Translations under genes and position numbers: made by a program
The notes under the pieces: model-generated
Database searches by the model: none
Seen by the model: only the letters and a program-made list of their open reading frames with translations
What the model was told of the DNA's origin: nothing
Assembly: GCF_030817215.1 (NCBI RefSeq)
Contig: NZ_JAUSZA010000001.1
Span: 3,508,501-3,572,500 of the forward strand
Origin: Paenibacillus sp. V4I3
GTDB taxonomy: Bacteria; Bacillota; Bacilli; Paenibacillales; NBRC-103111
Reading direction: 5' to 3'
Length of the DNA stretch: 64,000 nt
In this document: in pieces, positions 45,989-55,197 of the stretch
Position numbering within the stretch: the first letter of the stretch is position 1
Layout: the number at the start of each line of letters is the position of its first letter

Positions 45989-46888
45989 ATGTTAAAAACG
46001 ACAACGATTCGGGAATCGCAGGGCGATCGGTTGTTTCTGCTCGGCATCTACGTTCTATTAACAGTGGTGCTGATAGTCGTCCTATTCCCGCTCATTTTCA
46101 TCATCAGCTCATCGTTTAGCTCGCCGCAAGCTGTCGTATCCGGTAAGGTATGGCTGTTTCCGGTCGATTTTACACTGGAGGGCTATAAAGCAGTGTTCCG
46201 CAATCCGCAAATCGTATCCGGTTACTTGAATTCGCTCTTTTATGCAGTCGCCGGTACAGCTGTTAACGTTGCATTGACCGTCATGCTTGCTTATCCGCTG
46301 GCCAGAAAAACGTTCTACGGCCGCAATTTTATTATGGTGCTTCTAGTCGTCACGATGATGTTTGACGGAGGGCTTATCCCGTTCTATCTGGTCGTGAAAA
46401 ACCTGCATATGCTCGATACTCGCTGGGCGATGATTTTGCCAGGAGCGATGGCGGTGTTTCAGGTTATTGTCGCTCGCACCTTTTTCCAGACAACGATTCC
46501 CGATGAGATCGCCGAAGCTGCTGAACTTGACGGCTGCAGCGACATCCGGTTCATTACCAGTATCGTGATTCCGCTCTCCAAACCGATTCTGGCTGTGCTA
46601 ACGCTGATGTATGCTGTCGGCCATTGGAACGCTTACTTCGATGCCTTGATTTTCCTGAAATCGCCGAATTTGTTCCCTCTGCAGATCGTGCTGCGCAACA
46701 TTTTGATTTTGAACACGATCGATCCGACCATGGTGTCCAAAGTCGACCAGATGCTGGCTCAGCAGGGGCTGAAGGACTTGCTCAAGTATTCGCTTATCGT
46801 TGTTGCGAGTGCCCCCGTGCTGATCATTTATCCGTTCGTGCAGAAGCATTTTGTTAAGGGCGTCATGATTGGTTCATTGAAAGGGTAG
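45989..46888 (+). CDS. LplC-type sugar ABC transporter permease
   Basis: 299 residues with six membrane segments. FPLIFIISSSFSSPQAVVSG, TMMFDGGLIPFYLVVKNL and the EAA loop EAAELDGCSDIRFITSIVIP are typical of LplC proteins, as is the C-terminal KHFVKGVMIGSLKG. It starts 71 bases after the LplB-type gene with GTAAGGAGG as ribosome binding site and forms the second membrane subunit of that importer. Confidence 0.9.
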   Translation: MLKTTTIRESQGDRLFLLGIYVLLTVVLIVVLFPLIFIISSSFSSPQAVVSGKVWLFPVDFTLEGYKAVFRNPQIVSGYLNSLFYAVAGTAVNVALTVMLAYPLARKTFYGRNFIMVLLVVTMMFDGGLIPFYLVVKNLHMLDTRWAMILPGAMAVFQVIVARTFFQTTIPDEIAEAAELDGCSDIRFITSIVIPLSKPILAVLTLMYAVGHWNAYFDALIFLKSPNLFPLQIVLRNILILNTIDPTMVSKVDQMLAQQGLKDLLKYSLIVVASAPVLIIYPFVQKHFVKGVMIGSLKG

Positions 46889-47008
46889 CGCTTTGGCGGC
46901 CAAGCAGCCCAATTAACATGAAAGGTGGTGGTGAGTTCGTCGTGCAGCTTAGATTACTTCCTTTGGGTTCAAATGACATGGTTCGATAAAACGGGAGGAG
47001 TCGTCTAT

Positions 47009-48703
47009 ATGAAAAAATGGAATAAAGCTTACATGGGTACGATGGGGGTAGCATTAAGCTTTTCGCTCGTTTTGAGCGCTTGCAGCACAGAATCAGGTAC
47101 GCATGCAGCAAACACACCTTCAGGCAGCGCGCCTGTTGCTAGCGATGTGTTCTCACCTGTTGGACAATACCCGATCGTAACGAAACCGATGACGATCAAA
47201 ATGTTTGCACCTCAGCTCGCCAGCATCGAGAATATGGAGACCAATACATTTACGAAATACGTTCAGGACAAGACAAACATTCAAATTAAATGGGACCTCG
47301 TACCTGACAAAGCACTTAACGACCGCAAACAGCTAATGCTGGCAAGTGGCGATTATCCGGAAGTAATTCTACATGGGTCCTTGACCAAAGATGAGCAGAT
47401 GAAGTACGGCAAACAGGGCGTATTTATTACGCTGAATGATTTGATTGATAAATACGCGCCGAACTTCAAGAAAGCGATGGCCGATCTGCCTTATCTGAAG
47501 AGCTCGATCACGGCGCCGGATGGCAACATTTATGCGCTTCCGCAAATAAACGAATGCTATCACTGTAACTACGCCCAGAAGCTGTGGATTAATCAATCTT
47601 GGCTGGATAAGCTCGGGCTGAAAATGCCGACAACAACGGATGAGTTTTACGAGGTGCTGAAAGCATTTAAGGAAAAAGATCCGAACGGCAACGGTAAAAA
47701 AGACGAGATTCCGCTTACTGGTTCCGACGACATGTGGGCAGGAAACATTGCCTCCTTTCTGATGAACTCGTTCATTATCGACGACCAGGTGGACAAAGAC
47801 AGCGGCACGTTCCTCCAGTTGAAGGACAGTAAAGTGGATTTGGCCGCCAATAAGGCAGAATGGAAGCAGGGATTGCTGTACCTGAACAAGTTATATAAGG
47901 AAGGACTAATCGATCCAGCGTCATTTACGCAAAATTCCGACGCGATTCAGCAGTTGGGCAACCGCCAGGACGCAAATGTGATGGGAGGCATTACAACGGC
48001 TTTGATCAGTTACGCACACTCGCCGGACGAAAAGCACCCGCGCCATAGAGAATACGTAACTGTTCCTCCACTCAAAGGACCGAACGGTGTGCAGCAAGCA
48101 GGGTATTTTGCGGGAGTGGGCAGCTCGCAGATGGCGATTACGAATAAAGCAACGAAAGAACAGCAAATTGCCGCAATCCGTTTGGCCGACTATTTGTACA
48201 CGGAAGAAGCAATCGTACTTGAAGAGCGCGGTCCGGAAGGCCAAGGATGGCGCAAAGCGAAGGACGGCGAGCAGGATATGAACGGCAAGCCGGCGAAATA
48301 TGCCATTATTCCGAAAGCTGAAACCAAAACGACGCACAACGATGGTTGGGAACAGATCGGTCCATCTCTCCGAACGTTCCAATACCGCGATTCGTGGGCA
48401 GCCCTTCAAGATCCTTTTGCTGAAGGTGCATACGAAGTTAGACTGAAGCGTGAATCGGCGAAATATGAACCTTACCAATCGAAGATGATGTATCCGTCCA
48501 GCGTGTTCATCGCACTGGAAGATGCGGAAGTGGCAGCCCAACTGAAAACGACAATTCGCGATTACATTAAGTCCAACATGGCGCAGTTCATTACGGGCAG
48601 CAAAGACATTGAGAAAGATTGGGATAGCTATGTAAAAGGTTTTGACGGCCTGCAGCTAGGCAAGTATATCGAAATCTATCAAAAGGCAATTGCCAAAAAG
48701 TAA
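47009..48703 (+). CDS. LplA-type solute-binding lipoprotein
   Basis: 564 residues. Signal with lipobox LVLSACS (acylated Cys25) and a Ser/Thr/Pro-rich linker. KPMTIKMFAPQLASIENME, MLASGDYPEVILHGSLT and a long C-terminal domain match the large LplA/YtcQ-like binding proteins that go with LplB/LplC permeases. The ATG at 47009 follows GGGAGGAG; the longer open frame from 46925 is upstream of this site and rejected. Externally anchored, it captures the oligosaccharide for import. Confidence 0.9.
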   Translation: MKKWNKAYMGTMGVALSFSLVLSACSTESGTHAANTPSGSAPVASDVFSPVGQYPIVTKPMTIKMFAPQLASIENMETNTFTKYVQDKTNIQIKWDLVPDKALNDRKQLMLASGDYPEVILHGSLTKDEQMKYGKQGVFITLNDLIDKYAPNFKKAMADLPYLKSSITAPDGNIYALPQINECYHCNYAQKLWINQSWLDKLGLKMPTTTDEFYEVLKAFKEKDPNGNGKKDEIPLTGSDDMWAGNIASFLMNSFIIDDQVDKDSGTFLQLKDSKVDLAANKAEWKQGLLYLNKLYKEGLIDPASFTQNSDAIQQLGNRQDANVMGGITTALISYAHSPDEKHPRHREYVTVPPLKGPNGVQQAGYFAGVGSSQMAITNKATKEQQIAAIRLADYLYTEEAIVLEERGPEGQGWRKAKDGEQDMNGKPAKYAIIPKAETKTTHNDGWEQIGPSLRTFQYRDSWAALQDPFAEGAYEVRLKRESAKYEPYQSKMMYPSSVFIALEDAEVAAQLKTTIRDYIKSNMAQFITGSKDIEKDWDSYVKGFDGLQLGKYIEIYQKAIAKK

Positions 48704-48720
48704 TACGATAGTTTCATTAT

Positions 48721-48753
48721 GTTCCGCCTTCGGATCTGATTTGATGGCGGAAC
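48721..48753 (+). terminator. Hairpin after the binding-protein gene
   Basis: GTTCCGCC pairs with GGCGGAAC across a 17-base loop. It lacks a T-run, so it may protect the upstream message or act as a partial terminator before the GH29 gene. Confidence 0.4.
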
Positions 48754-48796
48754 TATGCGATTTCTGACTGCTATAGATAAGGCGATTATCATATAA

Positions 48797-50068
48797 ATGA
48801 AAGAAAGTGAGTGTGGCTCATTCATGGATACTGATGTTTTAGCGAAACCGACCCTTCAGCAGATGGCCTGGCAGGACTTGGAGCTTGGTATGTTTTGTCA
48901 TTTTGGCATGAACACGTTTTGTGATCAGGAATGGGGAGAGGGCACGGACTCACCACAAAAGTTCAAACCAGCGCAGCTGGATGCGCGCCAGTGGGTAAGG
49001 ACAGCAAAGCAGGCCGGATTTAAATATTTTGTTTTGACGGCCAAGCATCATGACGGGTTCTGCTTATGGCCAACGAAGACGACCGATTATTCGGTTAAGT
49101 CGAGCCCATGGAAATACGGACAGGGGGACGTCGTTCGCGAAGTGTCCGATGCCTGCCGGGAGGAAGGCTTGCAGTTCGGTTTGTACTTATCGCCTTGGGA
49201 CCGACATGAGCCTTGCTATTCGGACAAAGCGGCATACGACGATTTCTATGCGGAACAATTGACTGAGCTGTTGACACAATACGGTCCGCTTGTTGAGGTA
49301 TGGTTTGATGGGGCGGGCTCTCAGGGACGGGAGTACGACTGGCAGAGAATTATCGGACTTGTCACACAGTACCAACAGGATGCGATGGTGTTCAATATGG
49401 GACAGCCGACGATTCGCTGGGTTGGAAACGAAGACGGCGTTGCCCCATATCCGTGCTGGAATACGGCGGAGAGCGCAAGAGAGAGTATGTTCACAAGCGA
49501 CATGCTTACTTGGATGGAAGGAACTACGTCATGGGTGCCTGCAGAGTGCGATGTGCCGATCCGCAGACGCCATTGGTTTTGGCATCCGGACGACGAGAGC
49601 AGCCTGCACAGCTTGGAACACTTGATGGATCTTTATTACCGCTCAGTAGGGCATGGCGCGACACTGCTGTTAAACGTGGCTCCTGATGACCGCGGTCTAC
49701 TGCCGGAAGTGGACGTGCAGCGTGTAGTCGAACTGGGCGATGAAATCCGCCGGTTTGATGCTCCGCTTGCCGTTACAACAGGAGGAGGAACGGAAGTTAC
49801 GCTTTATTTGGAGGGAGAGCAATCCGTCGACCACGTCGTTTTGATGGAAGACATCGCACACGGCGAGCGGGTACGGGAATATGTGCTTGAAGCGAAGTGT
49901 AAAGGCAAGTGGGTGGAGCTTGTAAAAGGAAGCGCCATCGGTCACAAGAAAATCGACAGATTTACAGCGGTTGAGACAAGCGAACTGAGAGTCCGGTTTA
50001 CCGCGTGCGCCGCAACGCCGATTGTACGCAAATTTGCCGCTTTTTCGGTAAACGGATACGAAGGTTGA
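48797..50068 (+). CDS. Glycoside hydrolase family 29, alpha-L-fucosidase type
   Basis: 423 residues. MFCHFGMNTFCDQEWGEG, YFVLTAKHHDGFCLWPTKTT and GLYLSPWDRHEP are conserved barrel motifs of GH29. EVWFDGAG carries the nucleophile Asp171. A beta-sandwich with discoidin-like features fills the C-terminal 110 residues. The enzyme removes terminal alpha-L-fucose or, in some relatives, alpha-L-galactose. There is no signal peptide, so it acts on imported sugar. The start is unclear: the ATG at 48797 has no good ribosome binding site and an ATG at 48824 (nine codons in) is an equal alternative. Confidence 0.88.
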   Translation: MKESECGSFMDTDVLAKPTLQQMAWQDLELGMFCHFGMNTFCDQEWGEGTDSPQKFKPAQLDARQWVRTAKQAGFKYFVLTAKHHDGFCLWPTKTTDYSVKSSPWKYGQGDVVREVSDACREEGLQFGLYLSPWDRHEPCYSDKAAYDDFYAEQLTELLTQYGPLVEVWFDGAGSQGREYDWQRIIGLVTQYQQDAMVFNMGQPTIRWVGNEDGVAPYPCWNTAESARESMFTSDMLTWMEGTTSWVPAECDVPIRRRHWFWHPDDESSLHSLEHLMDLYYRSVGHGATLLLNVAPDDRGLLPEVDVQRVVELGDEIRRFDAPLAVTTGGGTEVTLYLEGEQSVDHVVLMEDIAHGERVREYVLEAKCKGKWVELVKGSAIGHKKIDRFTAVETSELRVRFTACAATPIVRKFAAFSVNGYEG

Positions 50069-50103
50069 ACGTTAATCGATGATGAATACTTGGAGGTATG
50101 AAG

Positions 50104-50976
50104 ATGAAAATCGGGCTTAGTTCTTATAGTTTGCTGCAGGCGTTGAAGTCGGAAAAAATGACAATTCTGGACGCAGTTCAGTGGGTGAAAGACAACGGCG
50201 GCGAGCATCTGGAGATTGTTCCGTATGGCTATACGCTTGTGGATAACCTGGAGCTGGCGGATGCGCTCAGAGATAAGGCGGGATCGGTTGGCATCGACTT
50301 ATCGAATTATTCAATTCCCGCTAATTTCGTGCAGGGGACGGAGGAAGAGTTCGAAGCGGAGATGGACCGCATCAAGCAGCATGTTGATCTTGTGCATCGA
50401 TTGGGCATGAGGCATATGCGCCATGATGTTACTGCCTTTACACTGCCTCCGGAGAAAATGACAATCAAATACTTTGAAAACAGTTTACCGCTCATCGTTC
50501 GGGGAAGCCGAATTATTGCCGATTATGCGGCAAACTACGGCATAACGACAACGATTGAAAATCACGGTTTCTCCGTGCAGGCGAGCGACCGGGTGCAGCG
50601 TGTGCTGGCCGAAGTGAACCGCCCAAATTTTAAAACGACATTGGATGTAGGGAATTTTATGTGCGTGGACGAAGCTCCACTTGTCGGCGTTCGCAAAAAT
50701 CTGCCGTACGCTTCTTTAATCCATTTCAAAGACTTTTATTTCAGACCGTACTATCAAGACCCGGGAGAGGGCAATTGGTTCCGGACTACAAATGGGAATT
50801 ATTTAAGGGGGGCAATCGTCGGCCATGGGGACATCGAGATCAGAGAAATCATAAAGCTGATCAAAAACTCGGGCTATGACGGCTATGTAACTGTAGAATT
50901 CGAAGGGATGGAAGACTGCGAAATCGGTTCGCGGATAGGCATGAATAACTTAAGAAGATTGTGGAATGAAATTTAG
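50104..50976 (+). CDS. Sugar phosphate isomerase/epimerase-like TIM-barrel protein
   Basis: 290 residues of the xylose-isomerase-like / AP endonuclease family 2 fold. Candidate metal ligands lie at the ends of successive strands: TTIENHG, TLDVGNF, LIHFKDF and VTVEFEGMED. Relatives include 3-keto-sugar and uronic or hexulose epimerases and isomerases, so it probably converts the sugar freed by the GH29 enzyme. The ATG at 50104 has GGAGGT at 6 bases; the ATG two codons earlier is adjacent to that site. It is the last gene of the operon and is followed by a terminator. Confidence 0.82.
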   Translation: MKIGLSSYSLLQALKSEKMTILDAVQWVKDNGGEHLEIVPYGYTLVDNLELADALRDKAGSVGIDLSNYSIPANFVQGTEEEFEAEMDRIKQHVDLVHRLGMRHMRHDVTAFTLPPEKMTIKYFENSLPLIVRGSRIIADYAANYGITTTIENHGFSVQASDRVQRVLAEVNRPNFKTTLDVGNFMCVDEAPLVGVRKNLPYASLIHFKDFYFRPYYQDPGEGNWFRTTNGNYLRGAIVGHGDIEIREIIKLIKNSGYDGYVTVEFEGMEDCEIGSRIGMNNLRRLWNEI

Positions 50977-50985
50977 GTGAAAGAC

Positions 50986-51021
50986 AAAGGCAGCCGTCCA
51001 GTATGGATTAGCTGCTTTTTT
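50986..51021 (+). terminator. Terminator of the GH29 operon
   Basis: AAAGGCAGC pairs with GCTGCTTTTTT, giving a stem and a T-run directly after the isomerase gene. Confidence 0.75.
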
Positions 51022-51250
51022 CGCATAAGTGTAGCAGGATAAGAGTTTCAAGTGAAAAGATACAGCCATTCATAAGCATTTTGGGGTCGGGACGGTGTTT
51101 CTGATCTCTTTGTGCTACCTAAATGTCGACAAAATAAGCGTAATACTCATCTATAATGTGACAAACATTTATCCAATGCAAGCTTATAATAGATATATCA
51201 GAATAAGAAGTCCTGCTACTCATTTACAGACACTTGAGAGGATGGTCAAC

Positions 51251-51424
51251 ATGGACAAGCAGTTCATAAAGAGGTTACACACGCTCAATCGTCGCGACGA
51301 ATTAAGATCAAGACTACTAATTGAAGGTGTTAAACTCGCTCTCAAACGAAAAAAGAAATTGAGTTTATTAGGTAGGGTTTTTAAGAATAAAAAGAAACCG
51401 GTTATTGCTAAAGGGTGGAACTAA
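51251..51424 (+). CDS. Small basic protein of unknown function
   Basis: 57 residues, very rich in Lys and Arg (for example KLALKRKKKLSLLGRVFKNK). GAGAGGATGG lies before the ATG at 51251, and a terminator follows at 51461. I do not recognise a family. The charge could allow nucleic-acid or membrane-phosphate binding, but this is only a possibility. The longer frame from 51095 includes promoter-like sequence (TATAAT near 51150) and is rejected. Confidence 0.5.
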   Translation: MDKQFIKRLHTLNRRDELRSRLLIEGVKLALKRKKKLSLLGRVFKNKKKPVIAKGWN

Positions 51425-51460
51425 AGAACACGATAGCTTCATAATAATATTGTACCACTA

Positions 51461-51490
51461 GGCTGCCGATAAATAGCTCGGCGGCCTTTT
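51461..51490 (+). terminator. Terminator
   Basis: GGCTGCCGA pairs with TCGGCGGCC (one T:G pair) and is followed by TTTT. Confidence 0.65.
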
Positions 51491-51607
51491 CAGCGCGACA
51501 GTTTAATACAAATAAAACAGGGTTTTGAAGATCAGATATCGAACATATTATCGAAATTATTTGAAACCATAACTAGAGTGAATTCTCTGATCCGGAGGCA
51601 ATTAAGT

Positions 51608-52636
51608 TTGAATAGACAACTTCTTTTTCTTTTCGCTTTTACTCTCCTCCCCATCACTGGCTGCAAGGGTAACAGTACACCTTCCGAGCCATCCCAAGCT
51701 TCCGCAACTGTTGCGGATTCGATGGTATCTCCTACAGTAAATGGAGTCCATTCATCCCCAAATCCCACCACAGTAAAAGAAACATCTAATACAACTTCTT
51801 ATTCAGCTAATTCAACGACTCCGTCTGTCCCAAGAAAATTAGACGCAATCATAGGGGATATACTGAAAGACCAGACATTCCATGTCAATTTCGATAATTT
51901 TGGAGAGTCTGATTTTATATCCACTGAAGAAAAAATAAATGGAAAGAACAGACCGCATTTTTATTTCAAAAACAGGGATTCAGTGGCTGAATTGAAGTTT
52001 GATCCCGAATCGCCAGAGTCTTTTTATTCTATCTCAGCAGTCTCTTTTCGAGATGTAAGTGGTGATGGTAAGAAGGACATTATCGTGATCGCTGATTACA
52101 CAACTGGTTTTGGGTATATGGGGGCAATCCCCATTTCGCAATTAATAATTTATAAGCAGACCGACTCCGGGTTTATAGAGGATCGCTCAATCGAGGACAA
52201 GGCACGCTCCGGAGTTCCATACCGAATCCTGACAGTTCAGGACGTAATGATCGGCCTGAAAACGGACCCAAAAGAAAGTATACCTAACGCCTGGCAACGA
52301 TTGCATCTTGGCACTTATAAGTTGGAGGACTCAGGTGAGCTTGCTGGCTCTACGTTGACCATTAAACAAGCTTCTGGTGATGGTATTTTATTCAGTCTTG
52401 ATGCTTTTTACGCATCGAATAAAGAAGCATTGAGGAATGGTGGGGTCAATATAGGCACCATTGAGACGGGTAAAGCTACCCCCTCATTTGCAGATATGAT
52501 TTTCACGGACGGAAAATATGAATTATCCTTCTATATGATATCCAATACAGATCTTTATCTTCGGGACAATGGCCAAACATACTTCGGACATAACGTGTAC
52601 GTAAATGGAATTTACACTCCCGTGTCCAAACCATAA
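51608..52636 (+). CDS. Lipoprotein of unknown function
   Basis: 342 residues. A short signal with lipobox LPITGC (acylated Cys19) is followed by a Ser/Thr/Pro-rich linker of about 60 residues and a globular domain. SFRDVSGDGKKDIIVIADY resembles the calcium-binding-like DxSGDGxxD repeats of extracellular beta-propellers, here in a single copy. I cannot name the family. The start is the TTG at 51608 with CGGAGG 9 bases upstream; this places the signal peptide at the very N-terminus, unlike the GTG at 51578. Confidence 0.7.
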   Translation: MNRQLLFLFAFTLLPITGCKGNSTPSEPSQASATVADSMVSPTVNGVHSSPNPTTVKETSNTTSYSANSTTPSVPRKLDAIIGDILKDQTFHVNFDNFGESDFISTEEKINGKNRPHFYFKNRDSVAELKFDPESPESFYSISAVSFRDVSGDGKKDIIVIADYTTGFGYMGAIPISQLIIYKQTDSGFIEDRSIEDKARSGVPYRILTVQDVMIGLKTDPKESIPNAWQRLHLGTYKLEDSGELAGSTLTIKQASGDGILFSLDAFYASNKEALRNGGVNIGTIETGKATPSFADMIFTDGKYELSFYMISNTDLYLRDNGQTYFGHNVYVNGIYTPVSKP

Positions 52637-52680
52637 GAATTATAAGTTTATATAACAAAAAAAATCCGTAAAAAAATAAA

Positions 52681-52719
52681 AAGCCGTCTTCCGACTATTA
52701 ATTGGAAGGCGGTTCTTCT
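52681..52719. terminator. Bidirectional terminator
   Basis: GCCGTCTTCC pairs with GGAAGGCGGT (one T:G pair) around an AT-rich loop between the converging lipoprotein and DUF2278 genes. Confidence 0.65.
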
Positions 52720-52731
52720 ATTTGTATAAAT

Positions 52732-53748
52732 TCAAAAGAGTATCGTCCAGCCTGGTTTCACTTGATGCTTCGTATATGAGACTCCGGCGACTTTTAGGCC
52801 GCTACGGTCGAGTAGAGTAATAATATCACCCTTGTCTCGGAAGAATGCAGGTTCAGCTACTGGGATGGACATAAACTGTCCGGGTTCGATGATGCCATGA
52901 ATCTTATATTTTTGCTTAGCCTTGTTTGCGATTACCCACCCTGTCAAGTCTACAGCCCGATTGGAAGCATTTAGCAGTGTGACCGTTTCGTAACTGCCGT
53001 CTTCAGTCAGCACGACGACCCCTGCGATTCGAATGCTGCCGCCTTCCACCTGAACCGGCGTTGTGTCGGTATTAGGTACTGGTTCCTCCACAGGGCCTGT
53101 GATTACGTGTCCCGAATTATCGTCGGTGTGCCATGACTGGGACTGAAAAGCGAGGAATACGGCGATCCACCTGTCCTCCGACGGGAAGCGAATCAGCAGC
53201 CCCCCGTCCTGATAGACACCGTCGTCTTTCGTAAATGTGCCACTATTACCTTGATTCATATGAATATCGTGAATGCCGTTGCCGATTTCGAATCCAAAAA
53301 TTTTGTCCGACTTGCCGTGTTCAGGACCCCATCTTTCACCGAATGCGTACATAACGGCATCATCTGTTTCCATCGCGCGTCTGATGTAGAAGTCAAGCTT
53401 CTCGTTCAGATCGTTGTCTCTTCCCGGAATATTGAAGGCAAGCGGTAGCATGTTACGGCGATCGAATAGATTGCTACGAATATAATCGAGTGCCTGTCCG
53501 TCAGGCTTGCTTGCCAGCGGTGAAAAACCAAATGGCATAGCAGACAATTCGGCTGTCGTGACATGTTGAAAATGTTCAATCGTACAGTACAACAGCTCGG
53601 ATGGGCTCTGCTGCGACTTGACATTGATCGCTATGCGGAAGTGTTCGTTATTTGCGATAGCGTGCACCTGGTAATGCGGGTTCTCGTTTGTGCCGAGACG
53701 CCGGTCGTGTGCTTTGCATTTGAGCAATCCGTAGGGATGGATGGGCAT
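52732..53748 (-). CDS. DUF2278 (YukJ-like) protein with lamin-tail domain
   Basis: 338 residues. The first 220 match the YukJ/DUF2278 family: YGLLKCKAHDRRLG, HYQVHAIANNEHFRIAINVK, FERWGPEH-like FGERWGPEHG, and IHDIHMNQGNSG. Residues of about 245-335 form a lamin-tail-like beta-sandwich (VTLLNASNRAVDLTGWVIAN). Function is unknown; the HxHMNQG block suggests a metal or phosphate site. AGGAGG lies before the ATG at 53748. No signal peptide. It is a single-gene unit. Confidence 0.8.
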   Translation of the reverse strand: MPIHPYGLLKCKAHDRRLGTNENPHYQVHAIANNEHFRIAINVKSQQSPSELLYCTIEHFQHVTTAELSAMPFGFSPLASKPDGQALDYIRSNLFDRRNMLPLAFNIPGRDNDLNEKLDFYIRRAMETDDAVMYAFGERWGPEHGKSDKIFGFEIGNGIHDIHMNQGNSGTFTKDDGVYQDGGLLIRFPSEDRWIAVFLAFQSQSWHTDDNSGHVITGPVEEPVPNTDTTPVQVEGGSIRIAGVVVLTEDGSYETVTLLNASNRAVDLTGWVIANKAKQKYKIHGIIEPGQFMSIPVAEPAFFRDKGDIITLLDRSGLKVAGVSYTKHQVKPGWTILF

Positions 53749-53944
53749 AATGTTCCTCCTTCAATCCGGACTCGAAAATGTCCGTTGTTCACTCAATTAA
53801 CCTTTCCACATAAGGGGGATAATTCCTCTTTCTATTCAATGTAACTTTTTGTAAACCATAATACACATAGGAAAAACACGATATCGGATGTCGGATTCGT
53901 TCAAGCTGGCGGCCATTACATCGTATTGGCTCCAGACAATTTAG

Positions 53945-54139
53945 CTCTCGGGTATCTTTAGTAGCACCCTTTTTTCACGATTAAATGCCATTAGAAAACT
54001 AGAAGGAAACCCACATGATGTACATATTGGAAATTTCGGTAATGCTATAGCTTTTATTGTTAAAGGTATTCCAGATTCTTATTTCAAATCAGTTAGAGGA
54101 AAGATTGCGTGGGAACATAATCCTCAAGAAAGTCCATAA
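53945..54139 (+). pseudogene. C-terminal remnant of an unidentified protein
   Basis: An open frame of 64 codons without a start codon ends at TAA 54137-54139. It encodes LEGNPHDVHIGNFGNAIAF and SYFKSVRGKIAWEHNPQESP and looks like the tail of a larger protein. Just upstream, another frame (about 53875-53944) encodes DVGFVQAGGHYIVLAPDN, possibly an earlier piece of an unrelated gene. The 3' position directly before a DUF2716 gene resembles a toxin tail followed by its neighbour gene, but I cannot confirm this. Bases 53749-53870 hold only the upstream region of the DUF2278 gene. Confidence 0.45.
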
Positions 54140-54192
54140 TATGGTAATATTGATTTAGGCTTTACACAACAATTATTTCTGAGGTGCGTTAC

Positions 54193-54660
54193 ATGGACAA
54201 TTGGATCTCATTATCTAATGAACTTTATCGACATGTGTGGGATAAATTTTATGAGGATTTCAATTTTAATCCCAGTGTTTATAGTAGTGATTGGCCTTCC
54301 TTTAGTTTACCGACTCCTTATATTACTTATAAAATAACAAATTATACGGATGAAGACATAGACGACTTAGAGAGAAAGTGTGTTGCATGTCTTAAAGTAG
54401 TGACTGAGCCAGACGAATATCTGTATGCGTTAGACTGGCAGCATGAATCCTTTCATTACAATCCACATTTGGGTCCTCCCAGGACAATTTCGTTTTATCC
54501 AGACGGTGATTATTATCTCTTTATAAATAAAGATTTTTTATGGGGATATTTAGGGCATCCATGGGAACACACAATAAGTATTTTTGGCGTAGAGCTAATT
54601 CATCAGTTTGAAATCAATAGACCAAATTTGTTTGGGGAAATAATACGAAGTAGTCCATAG
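54193..54660 (+). CDS. DUF2716-family protein
   Basis: 155 residues. ALDWQHESFHYNPH, ISFYPDGDYYLFINKDFLWG and LGHPWEHTISIFGVELI are the conserved blocks of DUF2716, a small cytoplasmic family of unknown function in Bacillota and Actinobacteria. The ATG at 54193 has GAGGTGCG upstream. It follows the remnant described at 53945 and precedes two other small orphan genes. Such clusters of small acidic proteins often include orphan immunity genes, but no direct evidence exists here. Confidence 0.7.
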   Translation: MDNWISLSNELYRHVWDKFYEDFNFNPSVYSSDWPSFSLPTPYITYKITNYTDEDIDDLERKCVACLKVVTEPDEYLYALDWQHESFHYNPHLGPPRTISFYPDGDYYLFINKDFLWGYLGHPWEHTISIFGVELIHQFEINRPNLFGEIIRSSP

Positions 54661-54743
54661 AGGATTATGTTAATGGTGAACGACAGCATATTAAAATTGG
54701 AAGATGTCAACCGAAGTAGTTCTGATTTTAGGAGGACCATTTG

Positions 54744-55142
54744 ATGTGGAAACCATATGAGGAAACAAGGAAATATAAAGCTGATTTTAGAGTTAAGTAC
54801 AAGTTGTATTCTCAAGAAGAAGGTGGGAGAAAGAAGCCTGTATTCCAAGGTTACCGTTCTGATTTTTTTTACGATGGAGATGAGATAAAGGACGGTATTT
54901 ATGCAATACATCCAGAATTTGAAGATGAGCACGGAAATATTATTCTTGATGACATCAATCCTGTGCTTTTAGAAGGAACTGCTCTGATGTGGATTCTCTT
55001 CCCTGAAATGAGGAAAGAAGTACATGTGAAAAGGATTCAAAATGGAGTTACAGGGTATTTCATGGAAGGCTCAAAGAAAGTTGCAATTGCTGAAGTAATC
55101 GAAATCTTAGACCTACATCTAAACGCTAAGTTACTGAACTAA
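54744..55142 (+). CDS. Hypothetical protein with EF-Tu C-domain-like pattern
   Basis: 132 residues. KADFRVKYKLYSQEEGGRKK and PVFQGYRSDFFY, followed by acidic strands, recall the beta-barrel pattern of the third domain of elongation factor Tu, but without the GTPase. I do not recognise a characterised family. AGGAGGACC lies before the ATG at 54744. It is a stand-alone small gene between DUF2716 and the phospholipase-like gene. Confidence 0.55.
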   Translation: MWKPYEETRKYKADFRVKYKLYSQEEGGRKKPVFQGYRSDFFYDGDEIKDGIYAIHPEFEDEHGNIILDDINPVLLEGTALMWILFPEMRKEVHVKRIQNGVTGYFMEGSKKVAIAEVIEILDLHLNAKLLN

Positions 55143-55197
55143 CGGGAGGTTAGTTTAATAAAATTCAGGGTAAAAGTCTGAAAGGGGCTGGTAAGTA

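Noticed and set aside
46925..47008. N-terminal extension of the LplA-type binding protein
   Set aside because: It would bury the lipoprotein signal; the ATG at 47009 after GGGAGGAG gives a normal signal peptide.
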